Source: Chondrosia reniformis
Taxonomy: Eukaryota > Porifera > Demospongiae > Chondrillida > Chondrillidae
NCBI GenBank assembly: GCA_947172415.1
Contig: OX359199.1
Location: 646,001 to 710,000 of the forward strand
Direction of reading: 5' to 3'
Length of the DNA: 64,000 bases
Both the position numbers and the translations under genes were made by a program. A model generated the notes under the pieces. That model was not told where the DNA came from. It did not search any database and saw nothing but the letters and a program-made list of their open reading frames with translations. Shown one piece after another: positions 1 through 11,050 of the stretch (the stretch's first letter is position 1; every line of letters starts with the position of its first letter).

Positions 1-2586
1 GGGTTTCCACAGACTAGTTTTGATGGTCCCTCATTCTCACCACTTGGTTGTTCAGCTGGCTTAGTGGGCAGTGGGGATGGAGGGTTAAGACGTCTCTTGG
101 GCAGTGGTTTAAGATGACCAGACGGGGTTTCTTCGTGCTCAGGTTTCAGTGATGTGTTAGGCAGTTCGATGGAACTAGAGAACAAGAAATACAGAGAAAA
201 TGGAGATCTCTATATTGAATTACTGTATGAATGCTGTCTGGTACTACCTATATACCAGTACTGTATTTTGCATAAGGGGGAACATGGAAGCTAAAATTAA
301 GTGTTTAAGTATTTGAGGGATCTAGATTGGTATACGATATTTTTGAGCATCTAGAGATGTACGTATTTGGCAAATTTTTTTCTTGTTGTCAAACCCAGAG
401 GGTCTTCTTCAGTAACAGTGGGGTTTAAACATTAATGTAATACTTACAGATTGCCTTTTTCTTAAAGACAAAATTCCTTCTCACCTGGCATCACCTGAAT
501 TTCCTTTATCATGTCCCAATCCAGTTGGATGACAATTGTCATAGTGATATTCACAAAATTCACTGTACCTCCCTTGCCACTCCATACATTCTGGACACTT
601 CACTACAAGATCTCTTTCAGTCACCTGTATAGTATATTGCAAGAAAAAGAGTTCACCAAGGATGCTGAGTAGCACTATTATAAACAATGATATTCATACT
701 TTAGGCTGACTCTGTTCAATAGGTGGCTTATTTTCACATTTGGCTAAATTGCTTCCTTCCACTCTGCCCTGCACAAAAAGTAGATACCTCCGTAAGTAAA
801 CAAAGCAACGAAGCGGTGGCGTACATTTCTTATAGATCAGTGGATTATAACTCCAGTTTACTATTTTATTAAAAATAGAATACAGTATACTGTATCCTGG
901 TATCGCTTTTTTGCATGTGCTTAGGCGTTATTTTGGCGCGGCATTCCCAGAAGTAATTTAGGTTTAATCTAATCATTCAGCTTAGCATTTTAAAATGCTT
1001 ATACCTAATTACAGTAATTTGATTACTATATAACCTACCAGAGCTATATATTTCCTCTAATATATGACAATGACGCCGTAACTTTTGTCTCTGACCGGAT
1101 AAATACCAAATCATCCATTTAATCCAAAGCCCGCGCTTGTATGGCAAGCGTTGCGGTCACGAAGTCTAAATATATTCATTACTTGTCACGTGCATATGCT
1201 TTCAAACAGAGCGTACAAATATATTCGCAACCTCTCCATTTTAATTTTAGGACTTGCAGTGGGGCATGTACAGTAGGACATTCAAAGATGATAACACTTT
1301 CATCCGAAACCAGTAGTATCTGAAAATGGCCTCTTGAAGTACATTACATAAGCAATCCCAGAAGGGCTGAGATAGTAGGAACCCCATATCTGAATTATCT
1401 ACCTATTGTATATTAGTAGAAGTTGAACTGATTCAAATTTGATATATAGTCAAACTCTTCTAAATTATCCAATACCTTCATGTTCCTCAGGAGAATGTTC
1501 TCCTGACCCCATTCACACTGTTGAGGTCTAAACTGACACTGTTCAGCATGCCTCTTCAACATTCCCTTAGCTACCATCTCTCCACATCCACTGTGCACAC
1601 ACTGAGTAGGTTGGTAGTCACACTTGATGTAGTGGCCTTCATAGTTACTGTAGTATCCATTCCACTGACAACCTTCATTGGGACAAGCTACTGGAATTTG
1701 TTGTAATTCTCTCTGAGCAGCTCGGTCAGAGAAGAACTATGTACATTGATAATGGTGTGAGATGTAATTATTTTGGTGGTTAAATATGTTGACACGTGGG
1801 GAATACAGTAGTCCCTTTAAAGTTATCAAAATTAAATCAACTTTTAATTCCTGGAATATATTGATTATTAACAGGGTCAGGGAAGAACTGTTTGGATCAT
1901 AGGAATAGCAAACATTGCGGCTTCACAATACGTCATCAATTAACATTCCTCACAGTGTCCCAGCATTCCAGGACATTAACGAATTCTCGCATAGGTAATA
2001 TGCCATCCTCCCCGACCGATGACGTCAGTATATAAAAATGGAGGGGAGGTGGGTCTGGGTACGAGACTAGTGACAGTACCAGTGACGTAATATTATATTA
2101 ACCACAAAAACTGGAATGTGTAGGTGCTAATTGGTAAACTGCTTAAACTCCTTGCATTAGTGCTATATTGGTACATAAACACTAAAGCACCCAGTTAACA
2201 TACATCATCAATTGACAGTGCTTCCTGACATCTTGGACACTGACTTGATGTACGACCACTACAAAGCAGAATATGCAGAAATTTATTGAAAATTCAAAAT
2301 GCTACAAAATATGAACCCCTTTAATATCCAGACATGTTCTATTATATTTCATGCAACTTTTCCTTAACGAAATCTACGTTATCGTGTTCTGTTCAAGGTC
2401 TAACCTTTTTCTAAGATTATTTTTCCACGCATCGACACAGGTTCCGCAAGCTCTATCTCCGCACCCACATTGCTGCGCATCCACTAGGAGATGGTTACAG
2501 AATGTACAAAGATACGCTGCAACCTCTGCCAACGGCTTAGGAGGAACTATTTTTCTGAACTTTACGTAACTGGATCCGATTGCCAT
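1..2586 (-). CDS. TRAF-like RING/zinc-finger protein, copy 1 (3' end beyond window)
   Basis: Exons read on the minus strand are 2586-2405, 2258-2204, 1736-1476, 768-700, 624-485 and 174-<1. All junctions keep phase and match copy 2 in length. The first two exons together make a RING-like finger (C-x2-C, then CGCGDRAC with Cys/Asp where the classical His sits, then CPRC). The 261-nt exon holds two TRAF-type zinc fingers; the 140-nt exon adds a CPEC...C..H..C cluster. The tail is Pro/Lys/Arg-rich and no MATH domain is seen. One potential zinc ligand differs from copy 2: the codon at 1508-1506 reads Gly where copy 2 has Cys (CEWG versus CEWC). Transposon ends flank the RING exons. A role as ubiquitin ligase or adaptor is family inference; the Cys-to-Gly change may mean decay. 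Confidence 0.8.
1915..2070 (-). mobile_element. Solo end of the helicase-bearing TIR element
   Basis: About 150 bp here is an inverted copy of 2668-2825, differing by a few bases and a short indel. It ends in GGGTACGAGACTA, the same terminal sequence as the element at 2669-3392. Copy 2 of the gene pair lacks this block at the matching site (about 7285-7300), so it arrived after the tandem duplication or was lost from copy 2. It lies in the intron between exons 2 and 3 of TRAF-like copy 1. Confidence 0.75.
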
Positions 2587-2668
2587 TTACTAGATGCAAT
2601 AGCAATCAATTCGAATATAATTCTGTGACTGTCTGTTGTAAATGACATTCCAAGTGTCCCAGTGAGGC

Positions 2669-3392
2669 TAGTCTCGTACCCAGACCCACCTCCCCTCCAT
2701 TTTTATATACTGACGTCATCGGTCGGGGAGGATGGGTCTGGATATTACCTATGCGAGAATTCGTTAATGTCCTGGAATGCTGGGACACTGTGAGGAATGT
2801 TAATTGATGACGTATTGTGAAGCCGCTGCGCAGCCGAATGGAAGATCTCAGTAAACTAGCTTTATCTGTGTTAGTCCGCGAAGCGGCTTCTCGACTAGGC
2901 TTCGCGAACGTCAAACCTCAGCAGCTGGAAGCGATTTTGGCATTCTGCGGAGGCAAGGATGTCTTCGTATCTCTTCCTACTGGGTTCGGGAAGACGCTGA
3001 TTTTCGCTGTTCTTCCGTCGTTGTTTAACACGATTCGAAGATCGACTACTAGCATTGTAGTGGTTTTGAGTCCCCTAGCAGCCCTGATGGCGGAACAAAG
3101 GAAGAAATTTATCCCGATGGGAGTGAATGCGGAGTTCCTGGGCGAATTGCAGTTGGACCAACAAGCAATCAGTCGCGTTTTACAAGGGAGGCACGAACTA
3201 GTTCTTGTGAGCCCAGAGAATCTCTGCTACAACTCCGAGAGAGAACGCGTAACACTTATTATTTAGCGCGTACAATTAATTATTTGCATATTTGTGGTTG
3301 CGTGGGTGGAAGAATTCTCGCATAGGTAATATGCCAGACCCATGACGTCAGTATATAAACATGGAGGGGAGGTGGGTCTGGGTACGAGACTA
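2669..3392 (+). mobile_element. TIR element carrying a truncated RecQ-like helicase gene
   Basis: The element starts TAGTCTCGTACCCAGACCC and ends with the inverse, followed inward on both sides by a TGACGTCA-containing TATATA stretch and the GAATTC-TCGC/GCGA-GAATTC block. It is absent from the matching intergenic region of copy 2 (7790-8410). No clear target-site duplication was found. Internally it has only a helicase N-terminal half and no transposase, so it looks like an internally deleted, non-autonomous derivative. The transposon superfamily could not be assigned from sequence alone. Confidence 0.75.
2838..3266 (+). pseudogene. RecQ-like DEAD/H helicase fragment inside a TIR element
   Basis: An open frame of 142 codons from the ATG at 2838 reads as the start of a RecQ-type DNA helicase: a Q-motif-like stretch (KPQQLEAI), Walker A (PTGFGKT), motif Ia (VVLSPLAALM) and a Ib-like VSPENL. 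It ends in a stop before the DEAH box, so ATPase motif II and the second RecA lobe are missing and it cannot be a working helicase as it stands. Its position within terminal inverted repeats marks it as transposon cargo rather than the host RecQ gene. Codon use is more GC-rich than the neighbouring introns. Confidence 0.75.
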
Positions 3393-3779
3393 GTGACCAG
3401 TACCAGTACCAGTGACGTAATATGATACTAAACACAAAAAACCTTTTTGAGATGACTAAATTTTTGACCTTACATGAACGATTTCTGCCTAACCAAGCAC
3501 CAGTTGCAATTTAGCTTCTCTTAGCAATTGTGGCTTATTCAATAGTCATATTTGCGAATAATAATATATTCCAAGCCATGCGCATACATAAAAGATGCCA
3601 ACCAGGGGGCAAAGGCCTATAGGACTACACCTGCATGGGCATATACATATCTTGAATAAGCCTGTGTGGCTAGGTTGATCAATCATGATTTAGATTCAAA
3701 CTATCACTAGCCAAATGAAACAGATTTTCATCCAATTGGGATATCAGGCAGAGTAAAGAGCATTCTGGTGTTGGCTGAG

Positions 3780-4820
3780 GACACCCAAAGAGCTAACGAA
3801 AGTGTATACGTATCAGGTCATTAACCACTTAAGTGCTTCAGAAGGTACAGTACATATGTGAAGAAGGAATTGGCAAAAATTGTAATGTTTGAGACATTTG
3901 AGCAAGGAAGAGTTGTGGTTCGGCAAGGAGATGTCGGATTCAGCTTCTACTTTATACTCTACAGAAGGGTCTATGTGGAAGTACAAGAAGTGGACCAGAA
4001 CACAGGGATAAAAATGAACCATATTGTAGGGGAATTAGGTCCGGGGTACTCCTTTGGGGAACTTGCACTTATCAATGCAGACTCAAGAAGAAGAGCTACC
4101 ATTGTCTGTAAGGAAGACAGTGAATTCTTGAGGGTGGATAAACCTGATTTTGACACCATTTTTAAGATAAATCATGAGAAAGAATGGAAAATGAGAGAAG
4201 AGTTCTTTAAATTCCATCCACTCTTCAAGAAGTGGACAGTTTCCCAAATCCAACATCTGATAGAGACTGGCATTATAGAAGAGTATGAACCGGGATCTGT
4301 CATTTTAAAAGGCTTACATCGTACTGATGATGCCATCTTCTTCATACTCAAGGGTAGATGTAAGGTTATCCAGGCTGTGAAATGGTCAGAGAGATTAGCC
4401 ATGCTTCCAGAGATTACAAAAACAGGAGATCCCAGTTTGAACAGTCATGATCAGGCGAAGGAAAGAACAAAATGGTGGCACATTAGGACCCTCACCAGTG
4501 GAGACTACTTTGGTGTGGGTGAAGGAGAGGCATCAATGTCTATAATCACAGACAACGTTAAAGTGGAGTGCATTAAGATTAGAAGGGTAATCCTTGGGAA
4601 ATACGACAGAGGACGACAACTTACCCACATGCAGGAAGAAGCAGTTAAACTATATCCAAAGTTAGAAGACAGTTATCCTAAATACATAGAGACAGTCAAG
4701 TGGAACAACTACAAGACATCATTAGTAAAGAAGGCAGCAAAACAGAATAAGAAACAACATCCAACTACTTTGAAAGATGTCCCAAAAGTACTAGTGCTAG
4801 AATCACCAAAAAGATATTAA
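3780..4820 (+). pseudogene. CNBD2-like cyclic-nucleotide-binding protein, copy 1 (frameshifted)
   Basis: The long last exon matches copy 2 (8430-9468) almost base for base. The probable acceptor is the AG before 3780. Relative to copy 2 one A is missing at about 3829-3833 (CTTAAGTGC versus CTTAAAGTGC), so the frame TPKELTKVYTYQVINHL runs into a stop and the downstream domain frame (from about 3834) has no in-frame upstream sequence. Downstream is open for about 320 codons with two CNB folds. The phosphate-binding cassette is FGELALINADSRRRAT, one Arg longer than in copy 2, from an extra AGA. A conserved Gly before the RVYVEV strand is Arg here. It might still be translated from an internal ATG (KIVMFETF), so decay is likely but not certain. 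Confidence 0.75.
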
Positions 4821-5260
4821 TTTATTTAAGAAACTGCAAAATATATATGTAATTTGTGATATTGCAAGTGTTGTCTACAGTATAATTGCAATATTATATA
4901 TGTATGCATTTAGCTTAATAGCCAGTTCACTTGCAGTTGGCTTACTAAAGTGATATCTTTATTAATTATGCTCACACTTTAAAGAAATACAGGTTATTAT
5001 CAGACAGGATGGTGTATATGTGGAACTGGTTTGTTTGTTTTAAGGTTTTAATGGCTCACAATATTATATAAAGAGGTTGATTGTAGTTAAAAGGTACTCT
5101 AAGTGTTCCAGCAAGTTTTAGCAGGCAGAAAATTTTAGTTTGTAAAGAACAACTTACAAAACTTATAAAAGAAGTTCTACAATCTATAGGTGTTCTTTTT
5201 TAAACATAATAACTAGAAACTATGGCTTAAGCAAAGAGTTTGTTCCTTCTCTCTCTATTT

Positions 5261-7787
5261 CTACTGTTGAAGACCTTTGTATTTCAGGTCAGACAAGGTG
5301 CGGCGAAACTGAGGGTTTCCACAGACTAGTTTTGATGGTCCCTCATTCTCACCACTTGGTTGTTCAGCTGGCTTAGTGGGCAGTGGGGATGGAGGGTTAA
5401 GACGTCTCTTGGGCAGTGGTTTAACATGACCAGACGGGGTTTCTTCGTGCTCAGGTTTCAGTGGTGTGTTAGGCAGTTCGATGGAACTAGAGAACAAGAA
5501 ATACAGAGAAAATGGAGATCTCTATATTGAATTACAGTATGAATGCTGTCTGGTACTGCCTATATACCAGTACTGTATTTTGCATAAGGGGGAACATGGA
5601 AGCTAAAATTAAGTGTTTAAGTATTTGAGGGATCTAGATTGGTATAAGATTTTTGAGCATCTAGAGATGTACGTATTTGGCAATTTCTTTTCTTGTTGTC
5701 AAACCCAGAGGGTCTTCTTCAGTGACAATGGGGTTTAAACATTAATGCAATATTTACAGATTGCCTTTTTCTTAAAGACAAAATTACTTCTCACCTGTAG
5801 TCACCTGAATTTCCTTTATTATGTCCCAATCCAGTTGGATGACAATTGTCATAGTGATATTCACAAAATTCACTGTACCTCCCTTGCCACTCCATACATT
5901 CTGGACACTTCACTACAAGATCTCTTTCAGTCACCTGTATCTACGTATATTATTAGTATATTGCAAGAAAAAGAGTTCACCAAGGATGCTGAGTAGCACT
6001 ATTATAAACAATGATGTTCATACTTTAGGCTGACTCTGTTCAATAGGTGGCTTATTTTCACATTTGGCTAAATTGCTTCCTTCCACTCTGCCCTGCACAA
6101 AAAGTAGATACCTCCGTAAGTAAACAAAGCAACGAAGCGGTGGCGTACATTTCTTATAGATCAGTGGATTATAACTCCAGTTTACTATTTTATTAAAAAT
6201 AGAATACAGTATACTGTATCCTGGTATCGCTTTTTTGCATGTGCTTAGGCGTTATTTTGGCGCGGCATTCCCAGAAGTAATTTAGGTTTAATCTAATCAT
6301 TCAGCTTAGCATTTTAAAATGCTTATACCTAATTACAGTAATTTGATTACTATATAACCTACCAGAGCTATATATTTTCTCTAATATATGACAATGACGT
6401 CGTAACTTTTGTCTCTGACCGGATAAATACCAAATCATCCATTTAATCCAAAGCCCGCACTTGTATGGCAAGCGTTTGTATGCCATACGCTTGCGGTCAC
6501 GAAGTCTAAATATATTCATTACTTGTCACATGCATATGCTTTCAAACAGAGCGTACCAATGTTCGCAACCTCTCCATTTTAATTTTAGGACTACACTTGC
6601 AGTGGGGCATGTACAGTAGGACATTCAAAGATGATAACACTTTCATCGGAAACCAATAGTATCTGAATGTATAACAAAATGGCCTCTTGAAGTACATTAC
6701 ATAAGCAAGATAGTTAATCCCAGAAGGGCTGAGATAGTAGGAACCCCATATCTGAATTATCTACCTATTGTATATTAGTAGAAGTTGAACTGATTCAAAT
6801 TTGATATATAGTCAAACTCTTTTAAATTATCCAATACCTTCATATTCCTCATTGGAATGTTCTCCTGACACCATTCACACTGTTGAGGTCTAAACTGACA
6901 CTGTTCAGCATGTCTCTTCAACATTCCCTTAGCTACCATCTCTCCACATCCACTGTACACACACTGAGTAGGTTGGTAGTCACACTTGATGTAGTGGTCT
7001 TCATAGTCACTGTAGTATCCATTCCACTGACAACCTTCATTGGGACAAGCTACTGAAATTTTACTCAATTCTCTCTGAGCAGCTCGGTCAGCGAAGAACT
7101 ATGTACATTGAGAATGGTGTGAGATGTAACTATTTGGTGGTTAAATATGTTGACACGTGGGGAATACAGTAGTCCCTTTAAGGTTATCAAAATTAAATCA
7201 ACTTTTAATTCCTACATGGAATATATTGATTATTAACAAGGTCAGGGAAGAACTGTTTGGATCATAGGAATAGCAAACATTGTATGTAAGTGTCCACCTC
7301 ACTTGAATGTGTAGGTGCTAATGGATAAACTGCTTAAACTCCTACTACCAGCTTGCATTAGTGCTATCATGATCAATTAGTGCTATATTGGTACATAAAC
7401 ACTAAAGCACCCAGTTATCATACATCATCAATTGACAGTACTTCCTGACATCTTGGGCACTGACTTGATGTACGACCACTACAAAGCAGAATATGCAGAA
7501 ATTTATTGAAAATTCACCCTCTATTCTGACATGTTCTAGCTGTTATATTTAATGCAACTTTTTCTTAACGAAATCTACGTCATCGTGTTCTGCTCAAAGT
7601 CTAACCTTTTTCTTAGTATATTTTTCCACGCATCAACACAGGTTCCGCAAGCTCTATCTCCGCACCTACATTGCTGAGCATCGACTAAGAGATGGTTACA
7701 GAATGTACAAAGATACGCTGCAACCTCTGTCAACGGCTTAGGAGGAACAATTTTTCTGAACTTTACGTAACTGGATCCGATTGCCAT
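5261..7787 (-). CDS. TRAF-like RING/zinc-finger protein, copy 2 (complete, 6 exons)
   Basis: Exons: 7787-7606 (182 nt), 7478-7424 (55), 7098-6838 (261), 6092-6024 (69), 5934-5795 (140), 5486-5261 (226). They total 933 nt, 310 residues plus stop, with every junction in phase and standard GT-AG sites. The start is the only ATG before the RING (MAIGSSYVKF). Domain order: split RING-like finger with Cys/Asp in place of the usual His (CRCGDRAC, then CPRCQE), TRAF zinc fingers (ACPNEGC...H..C; CVYSGCG...H..C; CEWC), a CPEC-H-C cluster, then a basic Pro-rich tail (KRRLNPPSPLP). No coiled coil or MATH domain follows, so it is shorter than a classical TRAF. The 69-nt exon is the least certain. It shares an upstream region with the divergent CNBD gene. 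Likely a cytosolic ubiquitin-ligase/adaptor; function is inferred from family. Confidence 0.85.
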
Positions 7788-7980
7788 TTACTTGAGGTAA
7801 ACTGGATAGCAAACAAATTCGTTAAATCATAGGTTATATATTCTAAAATCTGACGTGTGTGCAGCAAATGACCAGTCGGCACGAAGCGCCGAAGTGACGT
7901 AATATGATGCCTAACCACAAAAACATACCAGCCCTTTTGATGACGAAAAAGGGTGTTTTTGACCTTACATGAATGACATC

Positions 7981-8066
7981 TGCCTAACCAAGCACCAGTT
8001 GCAAAATTCTGCCTAACCAAGCACCAGTTGCAAAATTCTGCCTAACCAAGCACCGGTTGCAAAAAA
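7981..8066. repeat. Triplicated 29-bp unit upstream of CNBD copy 2
   Basis: The unit CTGCCTAACCAAGCACCAGT plus TGCAAAATT occurs three times in a row here, the last with one substitution. Unit 1 has a single copy at about 3486-3510. It lies in the divergent intergenic region between the TRAF-like start (7787) and the CNBD exon (8430). Confidence 0.85.
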
Positions 8067-8429
8067 GACACCCATTTCTATTTGTTATGTATCAAACCCT
8101 AACTTTTAAAGCCAACTTGTTTTTTGATGTTTTGATGTCAGTTTAAATTTATGCGAATTACGAATTTAGCTTCTCTTAGCAATTGTGGCTTATTCAATAT
8201 TCATAGTCATGTTTGCGAATAATAATATATTCCAAGGCATGCGTATACATAAAAGATGCCAACCAGGGGGCAAAGGCCTATAGGACTGCACCTACATGGG
8301 CATATACATATCTTGAATAAGCCTGTGTGGCTAGGTTCATCAATCATGAAACTATCACTAGCCAAATGAAACAGATTTTCATCAATTGGGATATCAGGCA
8401 GAGTAAAGAGCATTCTGGTGTTGGCTGAG

Positions 8430-9468
8430 GACACCCGAAGAGCTAACAAAAGTGTATACGTATCAGGTCATTAACCACTTAAAGTGCTTCAGAAGGTACA
8501 GTACATATGTGAAGAAGGAATTGGCAAAAATTGTAATGTTTGAGACATTTGAGCAAGGAAGAGTTGTGGTTCGGCAAGGAGATGTCGGATTCAGCTTCTA
8601 CTTTATACTCTATGGAAGGGTCTATGTGGAAGTACAAGAAGTGGACCAGAACACTGGGATAAAAATGAACCATATTGTAGGGGAATTAGGTCCGGGGTAC
8701 TCCTTTGGGGAACTTGCACTTATCAATGCAGACTCAAGAAGAGCTACCATTGTCTGTAAGGAAGACAGTGAATTCTTGAGGGTGGATAAACCTGATTTTG
8801 ACACCATTTTTAAGATAAGTCATGAGAAAGAATGGAAAATGAGAGAAGAGTTCTTTAAATTCCATCCACTCTTCAAGAAGTGGACAGTTTCCCAAATCCA
8901 ACATCTGATAGAGACTAGCATTATAGAAGAGTATGAACCGGGATCTGTCATTTTAAATGGCTTACATCGTACTGATGATGCCATCTTCTTCATCCTCAAG
9001 GGTAGATGTAAGGTTATCCAGGCTGTGAAATGGTCAGAGAGATTAGCCATGCTTCCAGAGATTACAAAAACAGGAGATCCCAGTTTGAACAGTCATGATC
9101 AGGCGAAGGGAAGAACAAAATGGTGGCACATTAGGACCCTCACCAGTGGAGACTACTTTGGTGTGGGTGAAGGAGAGGCATCAATGTCTATAATCACAGA
9201 CAACGTTAAAGTGGAGTGCATTAAGATTAGAAGGGTAATCCTTGGGAAATACGACAGAGGACGACAACTTACCCACATGCAGGAAGAAGCAGTTAAACTA
9301 TATCCAAAGTTAGAAGACAGTTATCCTAAATACATAGAGACAGTCAAGTGGAACAACTACAAGACATCGTTAGTAAAGAAGGCAGCAAAACAGAATAAGA
9401 AACAACATCCAACTACTTTGAAAGATGTCCCAAAAGTACTAGTGCTAGAATCACCAAAAAGATATTAA
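8430..9468 (+). CDS. CNBD2-like cyclic-nucleotide-binding domain protein, copy 2 (last exon)
   Basis: An open exon runs from a probable acceptor (GGCTGAG before 8430) to the TAA at 9468, about 346 codons. It opens TPEELTKVYTYQVINHLKCFRRY, the lead-in typical of CNBD2-type proteins. It continues with a first CNB domain (GRVVVRQGDVGFSFYFIL) whose phosphate-binding cassette FGELALINADSRRAT keeps the Gly-Glu and Arg-Ala-Thr residues that contact cyclic nucleotide. A second CNB fold (about 9001-9240) has a degenerate cassette (YFGVGEGEASMS) that lacks the Arg. The tail is Lys-rich. No initiator ATG lies in the exon before the domain, so one or more 5' exons between about 7790 and 8430 are expected; I could not place them. 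Family knowledge suggests a cAMP/cGMP sensor, in vertebrates linked to sperm; here that is inference. Confidence 0.8.
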
Positions 9469-9920
9469 TTCATTTAAGAAACTGCAAAATATGTAATTTG
9501 TGATATTGCAAGTGTTGTCTACAGTATAATTGCAGTATATACCCAATTGTATGTACATTTAGCTTAATAGCCAGTTTACTTGCAGTTGGCTTACTATCTT
9601 CATTAATTATACTCACACTTTAATGAAATACAGGTAACTGGTTGTTATCAGACAGGATGGTGTATATATATGTGGAACTGATTTGTTTGTTTTAAGGTTT
9701 TAATGGCTCACAATATTATATGAAGAGGTTGATTGTAATTAGAAACATACTCTAAGTGTTCCAGCAAGTTTTAGCAGGCTAAGACATAAGAAAATTTAGT
9801 TTGTAAAGAACAACTTACAAAACTTATAAAAGAAGTTCTGCAATCTATAGATGTTCTTTTTTAAACATAATAATTAGACACTATGGCTTAAGCAAGAGTT
9901 TGTTCCTTCTCTCTCTATTT

Positions 9921-10782
9921 CTACTGTTGAAGACCTTTGTATTTCAGGTCAGACAAGGTGCTGTGAAACTGAGGGTTTCCACAGACTAGTTCTGAAGGGC
10001 CCTCATTCTCACCACTTTGTTGTTCAGCTGGCTTAGTGGGCAGTGGGGATGGAGGGTTAAGACGTCTCTTGGGCAGTGGGGATGGAGAGTTAAGACGTCT
10101 CTTGTGCAGTAGTTTAAGATGACCAGATGGGGTTTCTTCACGCTCAGGTTTCAGTGGTGTTTTAGGCAGTTCGATGGAACTAGAGAACAAGAAATAATGA
10201 GAAAATGGAGATCTCTATATTGAATCATTGTACAAATGTTGTCTGGTACTACCTATATACCAGTACTGTATCTTGCATAAGGGGGAACACGGAAGCTAAA
10301 CTTATGTGTTTAGGTATTTGAGGGATCTAGACTGGCCTGTCTTTTGAAGGGTTCATCTTACGATATTTTTGAGCATCTAGAGATGTATTTGACAATTTCT
10401 TTTCTTGTTGTCAAACATTTCAACCCAGAGGGTCTTCTTCAGTGACTTGGGGTCGAAACATTAATGTAATATTTACAGATTGCCTTTTCTTTTTTTCTTT
10501 CTTACCCAGAGTCACCTGCATTTTCTTTATAATGTTCCAATCCAGTTGGATGACAATTGTCATAGTGATTATCATGATATTCACTGTACTTCCCTTGCCA
10601 CTTTATACATTCTGGACACTTCACTACAAGATCTCTTTTAGTCACCTGTATACGTATATTACAAGAAAAAGAGTTCACCAAGGATGTTAAGTAGCACTAT
10701 TATAAACAATGATGTTCATACTTTAAGCTGACTCTGTTCAATAGGTGGCTTTATTTTCACGATTGCTGCCTTCCGTTTGGCC
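9921..10782 (-). pseudogene. TRAF-like copy 3: 3' exons only, decayed
   Basis: Three exons align with the 3' half of copy 2: 10782-10722, 10645-10506 (140 nt, open) and 10179-9921 (open). The first is 61 nt instead of 69 and has a frameshift giving an early TGA in phase. The second replaces a cluster Cys by His (SEYHDNH versus SEFCEYH). The last exon is 33 nt longer because an 11-residue Pro/Arg-rich segment (KRRLN-PSPLP) is duplicated. The RING and main TRAF-finger exons are absent: homology to the unit ends near 11870, before where they should lie. I call it a truncated duplicate. Confidence 0.8.
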
Positions 10783-10825
10783 CTGCACAAAAAGTAGTTA
10801 TATGTACATATACCTCCGTAAATAA

Positions 10826-11050
10826 CAGGGGCATAACTAGGTAGCTATGAGGCAGAGGAGGCAAAGTGCTTTTTCTGGAATCCTGAAAATGTTTTAAGGG
10901 TTTTTAGGGCAAAGGCATGGATCAGTGATGACAAGCTAACTAGCTAACAACTATGATGTAGCAAAGTAAACCTGTACTTCACCCCCGGACAGGTTCTGCT
11001 TTAGTTTTTTGGCCTTGCCTCCTCGTTCTCAAATCCTAGGTACGCCCCTG
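10826..11050. mobile_element. 225-bp MITE with CAGGGGC termini and 5-bp target duplication
   Basis: The element begins CAGGGGCATAACTAGG and ends with the inverse CCTAGGTACGCCCCTG. It is flanked on both sides by AATAA and is absent from the matching intron in copies 1 and 2 (for example 6115-6130). It contains no reading frame of note. The termini resemble those of hAT elements, but a 5-bp rather than 8-bp duplication is unusual for that superfamily. Confidence 0.8.

Noticed and set aside
2838..3266. Host RecQ helicase gene
   Set aside because: It stops before the DEAH motif and lies entirely within terminal inverted repeats; the duplicated unit lacks it.
3858..3860. GTG as the start of CNBD copy 1
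   Set aside because: A GTG start is not expected in an animal gene. Comparison with copy 2 shows this is mid-exon and that a frameshift precedes it.
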